Part shown: piece after piece, positions 17,755 through 27,030 of the stretch
How positions within the stretch are numbered: position 1 is the stretch's first letter
Layout of the letters: each line of letters opens with the position of its first letter
Origin: Phreatobacter stygius
GTDB lineage: Bacteria > Pseudomonadota > Alphaproteobacteria > Rhizobiales > Phreatobacteraceae
DNA length: 64,000 nucleotides
Reading direction: 5' to 3'
NCBI RefSeq assembly: GCF_005144885.1
Contig: NZ_CP039690.1
Coordinates: 3,299,001 to 3,363,000, forward strand
Program-made: the position numbers and the translations under genes
Notes under the pieces: generated by a model
Database searches by the model: none
Seen by the model: the letters and a program-made list of their open reading frames with translations, nothing else
Told to the model about the DNA's origin: nothing

Positions 17755-18189
17755 ATGGAGGATCGCGCCCATCCCGGACCGGCCGACGGCCCCGGTCGCC
17801 TCAGCGGCTTTCAGAAGCTGATCGGCTGGAAGGTCAAGGTCTGGGAAGACGGCCATGCGGTGATCACCTGCGAGATCCGGCAGGACTTCATGAACCGAAG
17901 CGGCATTCTGCATGGCGGGCTGATCGCCACCTTGCTCGATTCGGTTGCCGGGCACGCCGCTTTCGGCGCGCCGCCGGCCGATCCGAGCCAGCCGCGGCAG
18001 GGCGGCGTCACCTTGTCCTTCACCATCAATTATCTCGGCACGGCAAAAGAGGGCGAGCTGACGGTGACCGGCCGGCGCACCGGCGGCGGCAAAAGCATCA
18101 TCTTCGCCCGTGCCGAAGTCGTCGATGCGGCGGGGCAGCTGATTGCCGAGGCGACCGGTACGTTCAAGCGGATGAAGCCCAAGCCGTGA
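17755..18189 (+). CDS. PaaI-family hotdog thioesterase
   Basis: A 144-residue hotdog-fold thioesterase. It shows QDFMNRSGILHGGLIATLLDSVAG, where the HGG and following acidic position form the active site, followed by LSFTINYLG. It overlaps the end of the dehydrogenase gene; a GTG start at 17749 overlaps the TGA and would add two residues. In PaaI systems the enzyme releases stalled CoA thioesters of ring-hydroxylated intermediates; the same rescue role is likely here. Confidence 0.88.
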   Translation: MEDRAHPGPADGPGRLSGFQKLIGWKVKVWEDGHAVITCEIRQDFMNRSGILHGGLIATLLDSVAGHAAFGAPPADPSQPRQGGVTLSFTINYLGTAKEGELTVTGRRTGGGKSIIFARAEVVDAAGQLIAEATGTFKRMKPKP

Positions 18190-18220
18190 GGCGGCACCAC
18201 CGCCGCGCCCGATGAAGGGC

Positions 18221-19195
18221 TCACTCGGCCGGGTCGAACTCGGCCGGAGCGAATTTGTAGCTGGTCGAGCAATATTCGCAGGTCACCGTGATCGCGCCGT
18301 GCTCGACCATGTCGTGACGCTCCTGAGGCGTGAAGCTGCGCACGATGTTCTCGATCTTGTCGCGCGAGCAGGTGCAGTGGTCCGACACGCCCTGCGCGTC
18401 GAACACCCGGACCCCGCGTTCGTGAAACAGGCGGAACAGCAACCGCTCGGGCGATACGGTGCGGTCGACCAGCTCGTCGTCGCCGATCGTGTCGGTCAGC
18501 GCGCGGGCTTCGGCCCAGGCCTCATCCGGCTCGGGCAGGGGCGTGCCGTCCGGCGCGTCGCCGGGCGCGAGGTCGCGGGTGATCGCGCTGCCGGCTTTCG
18601 GCACGTGCTGGACCAGCATGCCGCCGGCACGCCAGGCGCGGCTCGGACCGTTCTCGCCGGGCACCAGCTCTTCGGCCGCGGCGAGCCTGACCCGCGTCTC
18701 GATCTGCTCCGACTGGCGGAAATATTGGTCCGCCGCCTGTTCCAGTCCCTGGCCGTCGAGTGAGACGATACCTTGGTAGCGCTGCGTTTCGGCGCCCTGG
18801 TCGATGGTCATCACCAATTGTCCGCTGCCCAGCAGGCTGGCCGGATCGGCGCGGCCGGCTGCGGCCGCCTCGGCAACCTTGCCAGCATCGAAGCGGGCGA
18901 GCGCCCTGACCTTGTCGGGCGTGGTGACATCGACCACCAGCATGCGGACCGGGCCGTCGGTCTGCGTCTGCAGGATCAGCCGGCCGTCGAATTTGAGGCC
19001 CGAGCCGAGCAGCACGGTCAGCGCGGTGGCCTCGGCAAGCAGGCGCGACACCTCCGGCGGGTAGCCGTGGCGGTCGATGATGGTGGTCGCGGAGCGGCCA
19101 AGGCGCGCCACGCGGCCGCGCAGGTCGAGCTCGTCGACGTGAAAGGGCACGACAATGTCGTCGGCGCCGTGGGTGAGATCGGGGACAGTGGACAT
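18221..19195 (-). CDS. hslO: Hsp33 redox-regulated chaperone
   Basis: A holdase chaperone activated by disulfide formation under oxidative stress. It has 324 residues. The C-terminal zinc switch is complete: C-x-C in HCTCSRDK and C-x2-C in CEYCSTSYKF. The core shows LARFDAGKVAEA and a GSGQLVMTIDQG block. The length is slightly above that of the E. coli protein. Confidence 0.94.
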   Translation of the reverse strand: MSTVPDLTHGADDIVVPFHVDELDLRGRVARLGRSATTIIDRHGYPPEVSRLLAEATALTVLLGSGLKFDGRLILQTQTDGPVRMLVVDVTTPDKVRALARFDAGKVAEAAAAGRADPASLLGSGQLVMTIDQGAETQRYQGIVSLDGQGLEQAADQYFRQSEQIETRVRLAAAEELVPGENGPSRAWRAGGMLVQHVPKAGSAITRDLAPGDAPDGTPLPEPDEAWAEARALTDTIGDDELVDRTVSPERLLFRLFHERGVRVFDAQGVSDHCTCSRDKIENIVRSFTPQERHDMVEHGAITVTCEYCSTSYKFAPAEFDPAE

Positions 19196-19571
19196 GAGCC
19201 GCTATATGGCGCTGTCGGGCGCCGATTGCGAGAGGGTTTGACAGCTGTCCGGCGCATGGCTCGCAGGTGATTCGCGGGAGGCCCGGCGCGGCCCTTCGGC
19301 AGCCCGCCGCGAGCCCGCCACAATCACGTTCCCGTGAGTCTGGACCGGAACAGAAAAATTCAGTCGGCTTGCGGGTTTGCGCGGGATGAAAAGTCGTGGC
19401 CGCGCGGTCACAGTCATGGCGAAAAAATGGCCTTGCCCATGGCGGCAGGCGCGACGCCCCGTTGCAATGCAACGAAGCTTGCCGCTTTCATACCGTCAGC
19501 GGTGTTTTACAATCTGGCCTTGTCGGGCCGCCTCCGCCGGTATCGCTGTTTCAACAGGTCAAGGTGCATCC
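19196..19571. other. Gene-free stretch between hslO and the L,D-transpeptidase gene
   Basis: There is no convincing coding frame. It contains GACAGCTGTC (perfect 10-bp palindrome near 19240) and GTTGCA-A-TGCAAC (19461-19473, 6-bp arms), both possible protein sites in the divergent promoter region. The last 60 bases lead into the transpeptidase start with an AAGG ribosome-binding site. Confidence 0.5.
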
Positions 19572-20195
19572 ATGCGGCGCATTCTGCCAATTCTCGCCAC
19601 CACGGCGACGCTCCTGCTGTCGGCGACCGCCGCGCAGGCGCAGTTTCTGTTCTTCGGAAATCAGAACACCCAGCAGGTCATGATCGACCCGGCCACCGGC
19701 CAGCCGATGCGCCAGACGCCGCGCACCGATGGCGGCCCGCGTGTCGGCGCCAGCGCCATCCCGCGCGAGACGGTGTCTTATGCCGGTGGACATGCGCCGG
19801 GCACGGTCATCATTTCCACCCAGGAGCGCCGGCTTTATCTCGTCCAGCCGGGCCGCACCGCCATTCGCTATGGCGTCGGCGTCGGCCGCCCGGGCTTCGC
19901 CTGGGCCGGCGTGAAGTCGATCACCCGCAAAGCCGAGTGGCCGGATTGGCGTCCGCCGGCGCAGATGCTGCGCCGCCGCCCCGATCTGCCCCGCTTCATG
20001 GCCGGCGGCCCGCAGAACCCGCTCGGCGCCCGGGCGCTCTATCTCGGTTCTTCGCTCTACCGCATCCACGGGTCCAACGAGCCGCACACGATCGGCACGG
20101 CCGTGTCGTCGGGCTGCTTCCGCATGACCAACGAGGACGTGATGGATCTCTACGCCCGCGTCCGCGTCGGCACCCGGGTGGTCGTCACCCGCTGA
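19572..20195 (+). CDS. L,D-transpeptidase (YkuD domain)
   Basis: A 207-residue exported protein with a signal peptide ending AAQAQ. The YkuD catalytic motif is complete: IHGSNEPHTIG, then SSGCFRM with Cys182, about fifteen residues apart. The family makes 3-3 cross-links in peptidoglycan or attaches outer-membrane proteins to it. The start at 19572 has a good ribosome-binding site, whereas upstream in-frame ATGs lead to a non-signal-like extension. It is followed by a clear terminator. Confidence 0.92.
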   Translation: MRRILPILATTATLLLSATAAQAQFLFFGNQNTQQVMIDPATGQPMRQTPRTDGGPRVGASAIPRETVSYAGGHAPGTVIISTQERRLYLVQPGRTAIRYGVGVGRPGFAWAGVKSITRKAEWPDWRPPAQMLRRRPDLPRFMAGGPQNPLGARALYLGSSLYRIHGSNEPHTIGTAVSSGCFRMTNEDVMDLYARVRVGTRVVVTR

Positions 20196-20225
20196 ACCTG
20201 GCTGCGATCGACCTGTCGAGGTGAG

Positions 20226-20255
20226 GGCCGGCGGCAGCGCCGGCCTTTGCTTTTT
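20226..20255 (+). terminator. Rho-independent terminator of the L,D-transpeptidase gene
   Basis: An 8-bp perfect GC stem (GGCCGGCG / CGCCGGCC) with GCAG loop is followed by TTTGCTTTTT. It lies 31 bp after the stop codon. Confidence 0.85.
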
Positions 20256-20336
20256 CAGGCGCTCGTCCTGGCGCATTTGATTCCCGCGCCAAAAGTCCCA
20301 TTTTGGGGGCTGACCGAATCGGAAGCTTCAAGCCCC

Positions 20337-22772
20337 ATGGCCGACCCCGTGACCCATCGCCAGCCGAGCCTCGCCGAACGGGCGATGGCCGCGCGTGGCG
20401 AGGCGGCGGCGATCGGCTATCTCGCCAATCTGAATCCCGAACAGCGTGCCGCCGTCGAGACGATCGACGGGCCGGTGCTGGTTCTGGCCGGCGCCGGCAC
20501 GGGCAAGACCCGGGTGCTGACCACCCGCATCGCCCATATCCTGGCGAGCCGGCGCGCCTTCCCGGGCGAGATCCTGGCGGTGACCTTCACCAACAAGGCC
20601 GCGCGCGAGATGAAGGAGCGCATTGGCCACCTGGTCGGCGAGGCGGTCGAAGGCATGCCCTGGCTCGGCACCTTTCACGCAACCGGCGTCAAGATGTTGC
20701 GTCGGCATGCCGAATTGGTCGGCCTGAAGCCGGGCTTTTCGATCCTCGATACCGACGACCAGATCCGCCTGTTGAGGCAATTGATCCAGGCCGAAAATAT
20801 CGACGAGAAGCGCTGGCCGGCGCGGGTGCTGGCGGGCGCCATCGATGGCTGGAAGAACCGGGCGCTCACGCCGGACAAGGTGCCGGCGGGCGAAGGCGGC
20901 GCTTATGCCAACGGCCTCGGCGTCAAGCTCTACAAGGACTATCAAGACCGGCTGAAAGTGCTGAACGCCGTCGATTTCGGCGACCTGCTGCTGGAAGTCA
21001 TCCGGCTGTTCCGCGAGAATCCGGATGTGCTGGCGCACTACCAGCAGCGGTTCAAGTTCCTCCTGGTCGACGAGTATCAGGACACCAACGTGGCGCAATA
21101 TCTGTGGTTGCGCCTGCTGGCCCAGCGCCAGGAGGGCCGGCCGCAGAACATCTGCTGCGTCGGCGACGACGATCAGTCGATCTATGGCTGGCGCGGTGCC
21201 GAAGTCGACAACATCCTGCGCTTCGACAAGGATTTTCCCGGCGCCACCGTCATCCGGCTCGAGCGCAATTACCGCTCGACTGGCCATATCCTGGCCGCCG
21301 CCTCTCATCTGATCGCCCATAACGAGGGCCGGCTCGGCAAGACGCTGTTCACCGACGGCGAAGACGGCGAGCGGCCGACACTGACCTCGGTCTGGGATTC
21401 GGAGGAAGAGGCGCGTTCGGTCGGCGAGGAGATCGAACAGTTGCAGCGCCAGGGCCACGCCCTGAACGAGATGGCGATCCTGGTGCGGGCCTCGTTCCAG
21501 ATGCGCGAGTTCGAAGATCGCTTCATCACCATTGGCCTGCCCTATCGGGTCATCGGTGGCCCGCGCTTCTACGAGCGGCTGGAGATCCGCGATGCGCTCG
21601 CCTATCTGCGCTGCGTCGCTCAGCCGGCCGACGACCTGGCCTTCGAACGCATCGTCAACACGCCGAAGCGCGGCCTGGGCGATGCCACGCTGCAGCTTCT
21701 GCACGACCATGCCCGCGCCCGGAACGTGCCGCTCATGCAGGCCGCCAGGGTCATGGTCGAGACCGAGGAATTCAAGCCCAAGGCGCGCAATGCGCTGAAG
21801 TCGCTGATCGACGCCTTCGACGGCTGGGCCGCCAAGCTCGACACGCTGCCGCATCAGGAGCTCGCCGAACTGGTGCTCGACGAGAGCGGCTATACCGAGA
21901 TGTGGCAGAAGGACCGCACGGCCGAGGCCGCCGGGCGGCTGGAAAACCTCAAGGAACTGGTCCGTTCCATGGAAGAGTTCGAAAACCTCGCCGGCTTCCT
22001 CGAACATATCGCGCTGGTCACCGATGCGCGTGGCGAAGGCGAGAGCGACGATGCCGTGTCGATCATGACGCTGCATTCGGCCAAGGGGCTGGAATTCGAC
22101 TCTGTCTTCCTGCCCGGCTGGGAGGAGGGGCTGTTTCCGCATCAGCGCGCGCTCGACGAGAGCGGCCGCGCCGGCCTCGAGGAAGAACGCCGGCTCGCCT
22201 ATGTCGGCATCACCCGCGCGCGCCGCAATGCCAGGATCTATTTCGCCGGCAACCGGCGCATTCACGGCCTGTGGCAATCGACGGTGCCGAGCCGTTTCGT
22301 CAACGAACTGCCGGAAGGCCATGTGACGATTGCCGAAGGCCTTGGCACGTCAGGTTACGGCGGCATGGGCCGCGGCGGCTTCGGCGAGAGCCGGTTCGAC
22401 AAGGCCGGGGCTTTCTCCTCGACCTATGCCACGCCCGGCTGGCAGCGCGCCCAGGCGCAGAAGTCGCTGGCCGATGCGCAAGGCCGTTTCACCGGCCGTT
22501 CCGGCAGCCAGGCCTTCGGCTCGACCTTCGCGGAGGGCCGCGGCGGCTTCCAGGGCCGGCTGACCGAACGCTCCGGCGGCGGCCGCACCATCGATGGCGA
22601 ACTCGTCGCCAAATCGACCGGCGAACCCTCGCGCCACAAGGTCGGCGACAGGGTGTTCCACTTGAAGTTCGGTTATGGCGAAGTGGTCGCGGCCGACGGC
22701 AACAAGCTCACCGTCCAGTTCGACAAGGCCGGCGAGAAGAAGGTGGTCGACAGCTTCGTCGAGGCGGCGTGA
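20337..22772 (+). CDS. uvrD: UvrD/PcrA-type ATP-dependent DNA helicase
   Basis: A superfamily 1A 3'-5' helicase of 811 residues used in nucleotide-excision and mismatch repair. Walker A is AGAGTGKT (51-58); motif Ia FTNKAAREMKER, motif II DEYQDTN, motif III QSIYGWRGA, motif V TLHSAKGLEF and motif VI VGITRARR are present. The glycine-rich linker (YGGMGRGGFGES) leads to a PcrA-like C-terminal Tudor module (DRVFHLKFGYGEVVAAD). The ATG at 20337 is chosen; the frame is open from 20247. uvrD and pcrA cannot be separated by sequence here. Confidence 0.93.
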   Translation: MADPVTHRQPSLAERAMAARGEAAAIGYLANLNPEQRAAVETIDGPVLVLAGAGTGKTRVLTTRIAHILASRRAFPGEILAVTFTNKAAREMKERIGHLVGEAVEGMPWLGTFHATGVKMLRRHAELVGLKPGFSILDTDDQIRLLRQLIQAENIDEKRWPARVLAGAIDGWKNRALTPDKVPAGEGGAYANGLGVKLYKDYQDRLKVLNAVDFGDLLLEVIRLFRENPDVLAHYQQRFKFLLVDEYQDTNVAQYLWLRLLAQRQEGRPQNICCVGDDDQSIYGWRGAEVDNILRFDKDFPGATVIRLERNYRSTGHILAAASHLIAHNEGRLGKTLFTDGEDGERPTLTSVWDSEEEARSVGEEIEQLQRQGHALNEMAILVRASFQMREFEDRFITIGLPYRVIGGPRFYERLEIRDALAYLRCVAQPADDLAFERIVNTPKRGLGDATLQLLHDHARARNVPLMQAARVMVETEEFKPKARNALKSLIDAFDGWAAKLDTLPHQELAELVLDESGYTEMWQKDRTAEAAGRLENLKELVRSMEEFENLAGFLEHIALVTDARGEGESDDAVSIMTLHSAKGLEFDSVFLPGWEEGLFPHQRALDESGRAGLEEERRLAYVGITRARRNARIYFAGNRRIHGLWQSTVPSRFVNELPEGHVTIAEGLGTSGYGGMGRGGFGESRFDKAGAFSSTYATPGWQRAQAQKSLADAQGRFTGRSGSQAFGSTFAEGRGGFQGRLTERSGGGRTIDGELVAKSTGEPSRHKVGDRVFHLKFGYGEVVAADGNKLTVQFDKAGEKKVVDSFVEAA

Positions 22773-22989
22773 TCGTTATCTGGATAACCGGCGGAAAAGC
22801 TTGAGTAGCGTCCGTTAGGCCGCTGACTTCAGATGCAAATCGAGTGTCAATCCAAATCGGCTTGTTTCCCACGCCTGTGAGAATCGGGGACATTGGGGTT
22901 TTGGCGGCTGCGGCCCAACCAATTCGGTCACCTGGCCGCCCCCGCGCATATTGTACTGACCGGGATCAACCGATTCGAAAGGCCCGGTC

Positions 22990-23185
22990 ATGCTTCGCAG
23001 CAGTCGTGACATTGTCCGTCACCTTGAACGTGAAGGTTGGGTTCAAATCGGCGGCAAGGGCTCGCATGAGAAGTTCCGGGACCCCGGAAACCGGCAAGAC
23101 GACGGTGGTGCCGGATCCGAACAAGGACCTCGGCAAAGGGCTGGTCGACAAGATCTAAAAGCAGATCGGCTGGTCGGGCGACTGA
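22990..23185 (+). pseudogene. hicA: hicA toxin, frameshifted and with an internal stop
   Basis: The frame from the ATG at 22990 reads as HicA: SSRDIVRHLEREGWVQIGGKG then SHEKFRDPG, with the catalytic His in GSH. At the AAA run 23088-23090 one extra A shifts the frame. The HicA sequence goes on in the +1 frame (TGKTTVVPDPNKDLGKGLVDKI), where a TAA at 23156-23158 interrupts it before KQIGW and the expected stop at 23183-23185. Two independent lesions make a real pseudogene more likely than a sequencing error. The ribosome-binding site (GAAAGG) is intact. hicB follows. Confidence 0.8.
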
Positions 23186-23205
23186 CGTTGGCGCATCATA
23201 GTTTC

Positions 23206-23502
23206 ATGATCCACTATCTCGCGATTGTTGAGGATGAAGGGCCCGAATTCGCCGTTGGCGTCTGGTTTCCCGACTTGCCTGGCTGCACTTCGGCCGGCGA
23301 TACGGTTGAGGAGGCCATGTTGAACGCCCGCGAGGTGGTCGCGCTTTATCTCGAGGATTTTCCGGCCGACGGAAAGCCCAATCCCAGCCCGCGCTCATTG
23401 GCGGAGATCAAGGCCGATCCTGAGCATGCGGATGATGTTGTGAAATATATCGTTGCCTTGATCCCGTTTGATCCGGTGCCGCACCGGGTCGCAGCGGAGT
23501 GA
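23206..23502 (+). CDS. hicB: HicB-family antitoxin, short form
   Basis: A 98-residue protein with the HicB partial RNase H fold: YLAIVEDEGPEFAVGVWFPDLPGC, TSAGDTVEEAMLNAREVVALYLED. It is shorter than many HicB antitoxins and ends about where a C-terminal ribbon-helix-helix or HTH DNA-binding domain would begin, so it may not autoregulate. It sits 20 bp after the dead toxin gene and appears intact. An orphan HicB could still neutralise HicA toxins encoded elsewhere. Confidence 0.85.
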   Translation: MIHYLAIVEDEGPEFAVGVWFPDLPGCTSAGDTVEEAMLNAREVVALYLEDFPADGKPNPSPRSLAEIKADPEHADDVVKYIVALIPFDPVPHRVAAE

Positions 23503-23558
23503 GGCGGCAGAATCGTCCGCCGAGGTGACATGGCGGTCGCGGGCGATTAATAAGCGCC

Positions 23559-24455
23559 ATGCTTGAAGGCCTGCACCCGACCTCCCCGACCCATCTGATG
23601 CGTCTCGAAACCTCCGAGCGCGCCGCCCGCCGTGTCGCCGATATCGTCTCGGAGACCTTCGACCCGGCCGAAACGGCGGTTGCCGCCTTCGAGGCGCCCG
23701 ACGGCAAGATCTGGCTGGTCGAGGTGTTTTTCCGCGAACAGCCCGACGAGGCCAATGTGCGTGAACTGGTGCGGGTGGCGGCCGGCGAGGCCGTCGCCGC
23801 CTGCCTGACCTTCCATGCCATCGAGAGCAAGGACTGGGTGCGCACCTCGCTCGACGGTCTCAAACCCGTCGTCGCCGGCCGCTTCACCGTTTACGGCTCC
23901 CATGACCGCGACCAGGTGGCGGTCAATGCCATCCCGATCGAGATCGAGGCGGCGCTCGCCTTCGGCACCGGCCACCATGGCACGACGCTCGGCTGCCTGC
24001 GCGCCATCGATGCGCTGGCCAAGCGCCGGCGGGCCTTCCGGCCGCTCGACGTCGGCACCGGCACCGGCGTGCTGGCGATCGCGGCCGGCTTGCGCCACCG
24101 GGTGGCGGTGCTCGCCTCCGACATCGACCAGGTCTCGGTCGCCGCGGCGCGCGACAATGCCGTGCTCAACAAGGCCCGCACTTACGTCCATGCCATCCAT
24201 GCCGCCGGGTTGAAGGATGCGCGCTTCCGTTATGGCGCGCCTTATGACCTGGTGCTCGCCAATATCCTGCCGCGTCCGCTGGTCGGGCTAGCAACCGATC
24301 TGGTCCGCCTGATCGCGCCCGGCGGCACGGTCGTGCTGTCGGGCATCATTCCGCCCCACGCCAATATGGTGATCTCGGCCTATCGCACCCGCGGCCTCAG
24401 GCTGGTCTCGCGCCAGGAGATCGAGGGCTGGGTCACGCTGACCATGCAGAAGTAA
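23559..24455 (+). CDS. prmA: Ribosomal protein L11 methyltransferase
   Basis: A 298-residue SAM-dependent enzyme that trimethylates L11. The N-terminal L11-binding domain precedes the class I methyltransferase core: FGTGHHGTTLGCLRAI, motif I DVGTGTGVLAIAAG, LASDIDQVSV, and the PrmA motif IV LVLANILPRPL. The length matches the family. Confidence 0.93.
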   Translation: MLEGLHPTSPTHLMRLETSERAARRVADIVSETFDPAETAVAAFEAPDGKIWLVEVFFREQPDEANVRELVRVAAGEAVAACLTFHAIESKDWVRTSLDGLKPVVAGRFTVYGSHDRDQVAVNAIPIEIEAALAFGTGHHGTTLGCLRAIDALAKRRRAFRPLDVGTGTGVLAIAAGLRHRVAVLASDIDQVSVAAARDNAVLNKARTYVHAIHAAGLKDARFRYGAPYDLVLANILPRPLVGLATDLVRLIAPGGTVVLSGIIPPHANMVISAYRTRGLRLVSRQEIEGWVTLTMQK

Positions 24456-24549
24456 CAGGACGATGCAAAAATGACCGGCCGGGGCCGCTCGGCCCGGCTT
24501 GCTCCGGCGAGAGGCCAATGGTCAACTCCGCCTCGTGCGGAGAGACACG

Positions 24550-26979
24550 ATGATGCGCATCGCCCTTCGGATCGCGAAATGGTCAGGGCTCTTCGTCGCC
24601 TTGCTGGCGCTGGCCGGGATCGGCGCCGGCCTTTGGTACTGGTATGCGGTGGAGCCCAAGGTTTCCGGGACCGTGACGCTGCCGGGCTTCGATCGGCCGG
24701 TCGAAATCATCAGGGACAAGGAAGGCGTCGCCCACATCTTCGCCGCGACCGATACCGATGCGGCGGCGGCCCTCGGCTTCGTCCATGCCCAGGACCGGTT
24801 GTGGCAACTCGAGATGAACCGCCGCATCGCCGCGGGGCGGCTCTCCGAGATCGTCGGCGAGCCGGGGCTGGAGACCGACCGGTTCCTGCGCACCATCGGC
24901 ATCCGCCGCACGGCGGAAGCGATCTACCGCAATATCGACGCCGAGACGCGCGCCCAGCTGCTGGCCTATTCGCGCGGCGTCAATGCCTTCATCGAGACCA
25001 GCAATGCGCCGCTGCCACCCGAATTCTACGTCCTGCGCGCGCCGGCACCCGAGCCCTGGTCGCCAGTCGATTCGATCGGCTGGTCCTTGATGATGGCGCT
25101 CGATCTCGGCGGCAACCTGTCGTCCGAGATCATGCGGCTGAGGCTGGCCCAGTCCGGCATGGCGATGGACCGGATCGGCGAGATCCTGCCGCCCTATCCG
25201 GGCGAAGCCTGGCCGAGGCTCGCCGACTATACCGCGCTCTATCGGGGCCTGGCGCCGGAGACCCGCCGCGCGGCGCAAGCAATCCGCGGCCTGGAACTCG
25301 GCCTCGAAGGTGTCGGCTCGAACAATTGGGTGGTTTCGGGCGCCCGCGCCGAATCCGGCCGGCCCTTGCTCGCCAATGATCCGCATCTTGGCCTCTCGGC
25401 TCCGGCGCTCTGGTATTTCGCGCGGATGACCTCGCCGTCCGGTACGGTGATCGGCGCCACCTTGCCGGGCGCGCCCGGCGTCGTCCTCGGCCGCAACGAG
25501 CGCATTGCCTGGGGCTTCACCAATACCAACCCGGATGTCCAGGACATCTATATCGAGCGGCTCGATGCGCGCGATCCCGCGGTCTATCAGGCGCCCGACG
25601 GCTGGCGGCGCTTCGAGACGGTGGAGGAACGCATTCGCGTGCGTGGCGGTGCCGATCAGGTGATGACCGTGCGCATCTCCAGGCACGGCCCGATCATCTC
25701 GGACGGCGCGTCGCGCGGTGCGACCGCCGGTGCGCCGCGAGGTTATGCGCTGGCGCTGCAATGGACCGCGCTCAGGCCCGACAACCTGACGATCCAGGCC
25801 GCCGCCCGCATCAATGCGGCGCGGAACTGGGACGAGTTCCTGGCCGCCGCGCGCCATTTCCATTCACCCCAGCAGAACATGGTCTATGCCGATATCGACG
25901 GCAATATCGGCTTCATCGCGGCCGGCCGGGTGCCCGTGCGCAAACCCGAAAACGACCTGGGCGGGCTGTTTCCGGCGCCGGGATGGGACGCCCGCTACGA
26001 TTGGGCCGGCTTCATCCCGTTCGAGCAGTTGCCGCGGGAGTTCAATCCCGAGCGCGGTTACCGTGCGACCGCCAACGAACGGATCACCGCCGAAGGCTAT
26101 CCCCATTTCATCACCTATGAATGGGCTTCGCCACACCGCGCCAATCGCATCAATGAACTGCTGACCGCGCGTGACAAGCACTCCCTCGACAGCTTCCGGG
26201 CAATCCAGGCCGACCACCGCTCCAATGCGGTGCGCGAGATCCTGCCGCTGTTGCTGGCGGCGCCCGCGGCCGGCCAGCGCGAGCGCCAGGTGATCGATCG
26301 GCTGCGCGGTTTCGACGGCGCCATGGCCGTCGACCGGGCCGAGCCGCTGGTCGTCACCGCCTGGATGCGTGAGCTGACCCGTCTGGTCTATGCCGACGAA
26401 CTGGGACCGGCCCTGTTCGCGGACTACTGGGACCAGCGACAGGTGTTCATGATGGCGGTGCTATCAGGCCAGGGCGGCCAGGGTGCCTGGTGCAACCGGC
26501 GCGGCGCGGCCGAACCGACGACCTGCGAGAGCCTGATCAGCCGTGCGCTGGTGCTGGCCCTCGACGATCTGGAGAAACGTTACGGCGCCGACCGTGCCGC
26601 CTGGCGTTGGGGTGCCGCACATGACGCCCGTTCCGAGCACCGGCCGTTCGCGCGGGTCGCCCAGCTCGCCCGCTTTTTCGACCTGCGTGTGCCGGTTCCC
26701 GGCGACACCTATACGGTCAACGTCAACCGGCACACCATTCGGACCGAGGCGGAGCCCTTCGTGTCGCGCCATGGCGCGAGCCTCAGGGCGCTTTATGATT
26801 TCGCCGACCTCGAGCGGTCACTGTTCATCCACTCGACCGGCCAGTCGGGATTGGTCTCGTCATCGCTCTACCGCAATTTCTCCGACCGCTGGGCGCGGGT
26901 GGATTACATTCCGATGCGGACGCGGCGCGCCGACATCGAGCGCGACGCCATCGGCACGTTGACCATCCGGCCGCGCTAG
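24550..26979 (+). CDS. Penicillin acylase family protein (Ntn hydrolase)
   Basis: An 809-residue self-processing amidohydrolase precursor. An N-terminal membrane anchor or signal (IAKWSGLFVALLALAGIGAGLWYWYA) is followed by the alpha chain with ALGFVHAQDRLWQLEMNRRIAAGRLSE split over two helices. The autocleavage site is GSNNWVVSG, where Ser becomes the N-terminal nucleophile of the beta chain. The beta chain shows LLANDPHLGLSAP and later the Asn of the oxyanion hole. Start at 24550 or 24553. Natural substrates may be N-acyl homoserine lactones or other N-acyl compounds; that is family knowledge, not read from this sequence. Confidence 0.9.
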   Translation: MMRIALRIAKWSGLFVALLALAGIGAGLWYWYAVEPKVSGTVTLPGFDRPVEIIRDKEGVAHIFAATDTDAAAALGFVHAQDRLWQLEMNRRIAAGRLSEIVGEPGLETDRFLRTIGIRRTAEAIYRNIDAETRAQLLAYSRGVNAFIETSNAPLPPEFYVLRAPAPEPWSPVDSIGWSLMMALDLGGNLSSEIMRLRLAQSGMAMDRIGEILPPYPGEAWPRLADYTALYRGLAPETRRAAQAIRGLELGLEGVGSNNWVVSGARAESGRPLLANDPHLGLSAPALWYFARMTSPSGTVIGATLPGAPGVVLGRNERIAWGFTNTNPDVQDIYIERLDARDPAVYQAPDGWRRFETVEERIRVRGGADQVMTVRISRHGPIISDGASRGATAGAPRGYALALQWTALRPDNLTIQAAARINAARNWDEFLAAARHFHSPQQNMVYADIDGNIGFIAAGRVPVRKPENDLGGLFPAPGWDARYDWAGFIPFEQLPREFNPERGYRATANERITAEGYPHFITYEWASPHRANRINELLTARDKHSLDSFRAIQADHRSNAVREILPLLLAAPAAGQRERQVIDRLRGFDGAMAVDRAEPLVVTAWMRELTRLVYADELGPALFADYWDQRQVFMMAVLSGQGGQGAWCNRRGAAEPTTCESLISRALVLALDDLEKRYGADRAAWRWGAAHDARSEHRPFARVAQLARFFDLRVPVPGDTYTVNVNRHTIRTEAEPFVSRHGASLRALYDFADLERSLFIHSTGQSGLVSSSLYRNFSDRWARVDYIPMRTRRADIERDAIGTLTIRPR

Positions 26980-27030
26980 CGGCACAGCGGCAGCAAAGGA
27001 AAGACAGAGGCGCGGTTGGCGGGCGGCCGG

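Noticed and set aside
20328-22322. Long minus-strand open frame opposite uvrD
   Set aside because: Its product lacks domain signatures, and the frame is an antisense shadow of the well-conserved helicase gene in high-GC DNA.
22815-23012. Minus-strand frame upstream of hicA (RGGGQVTELVGPQPPKPQ ...)
   Set aside because: It looks like a possible remnant of a mobile element, but I could not recognise a family. It overlaps the hicA promoter and start and has no ribosome-binding site, so it is not called.
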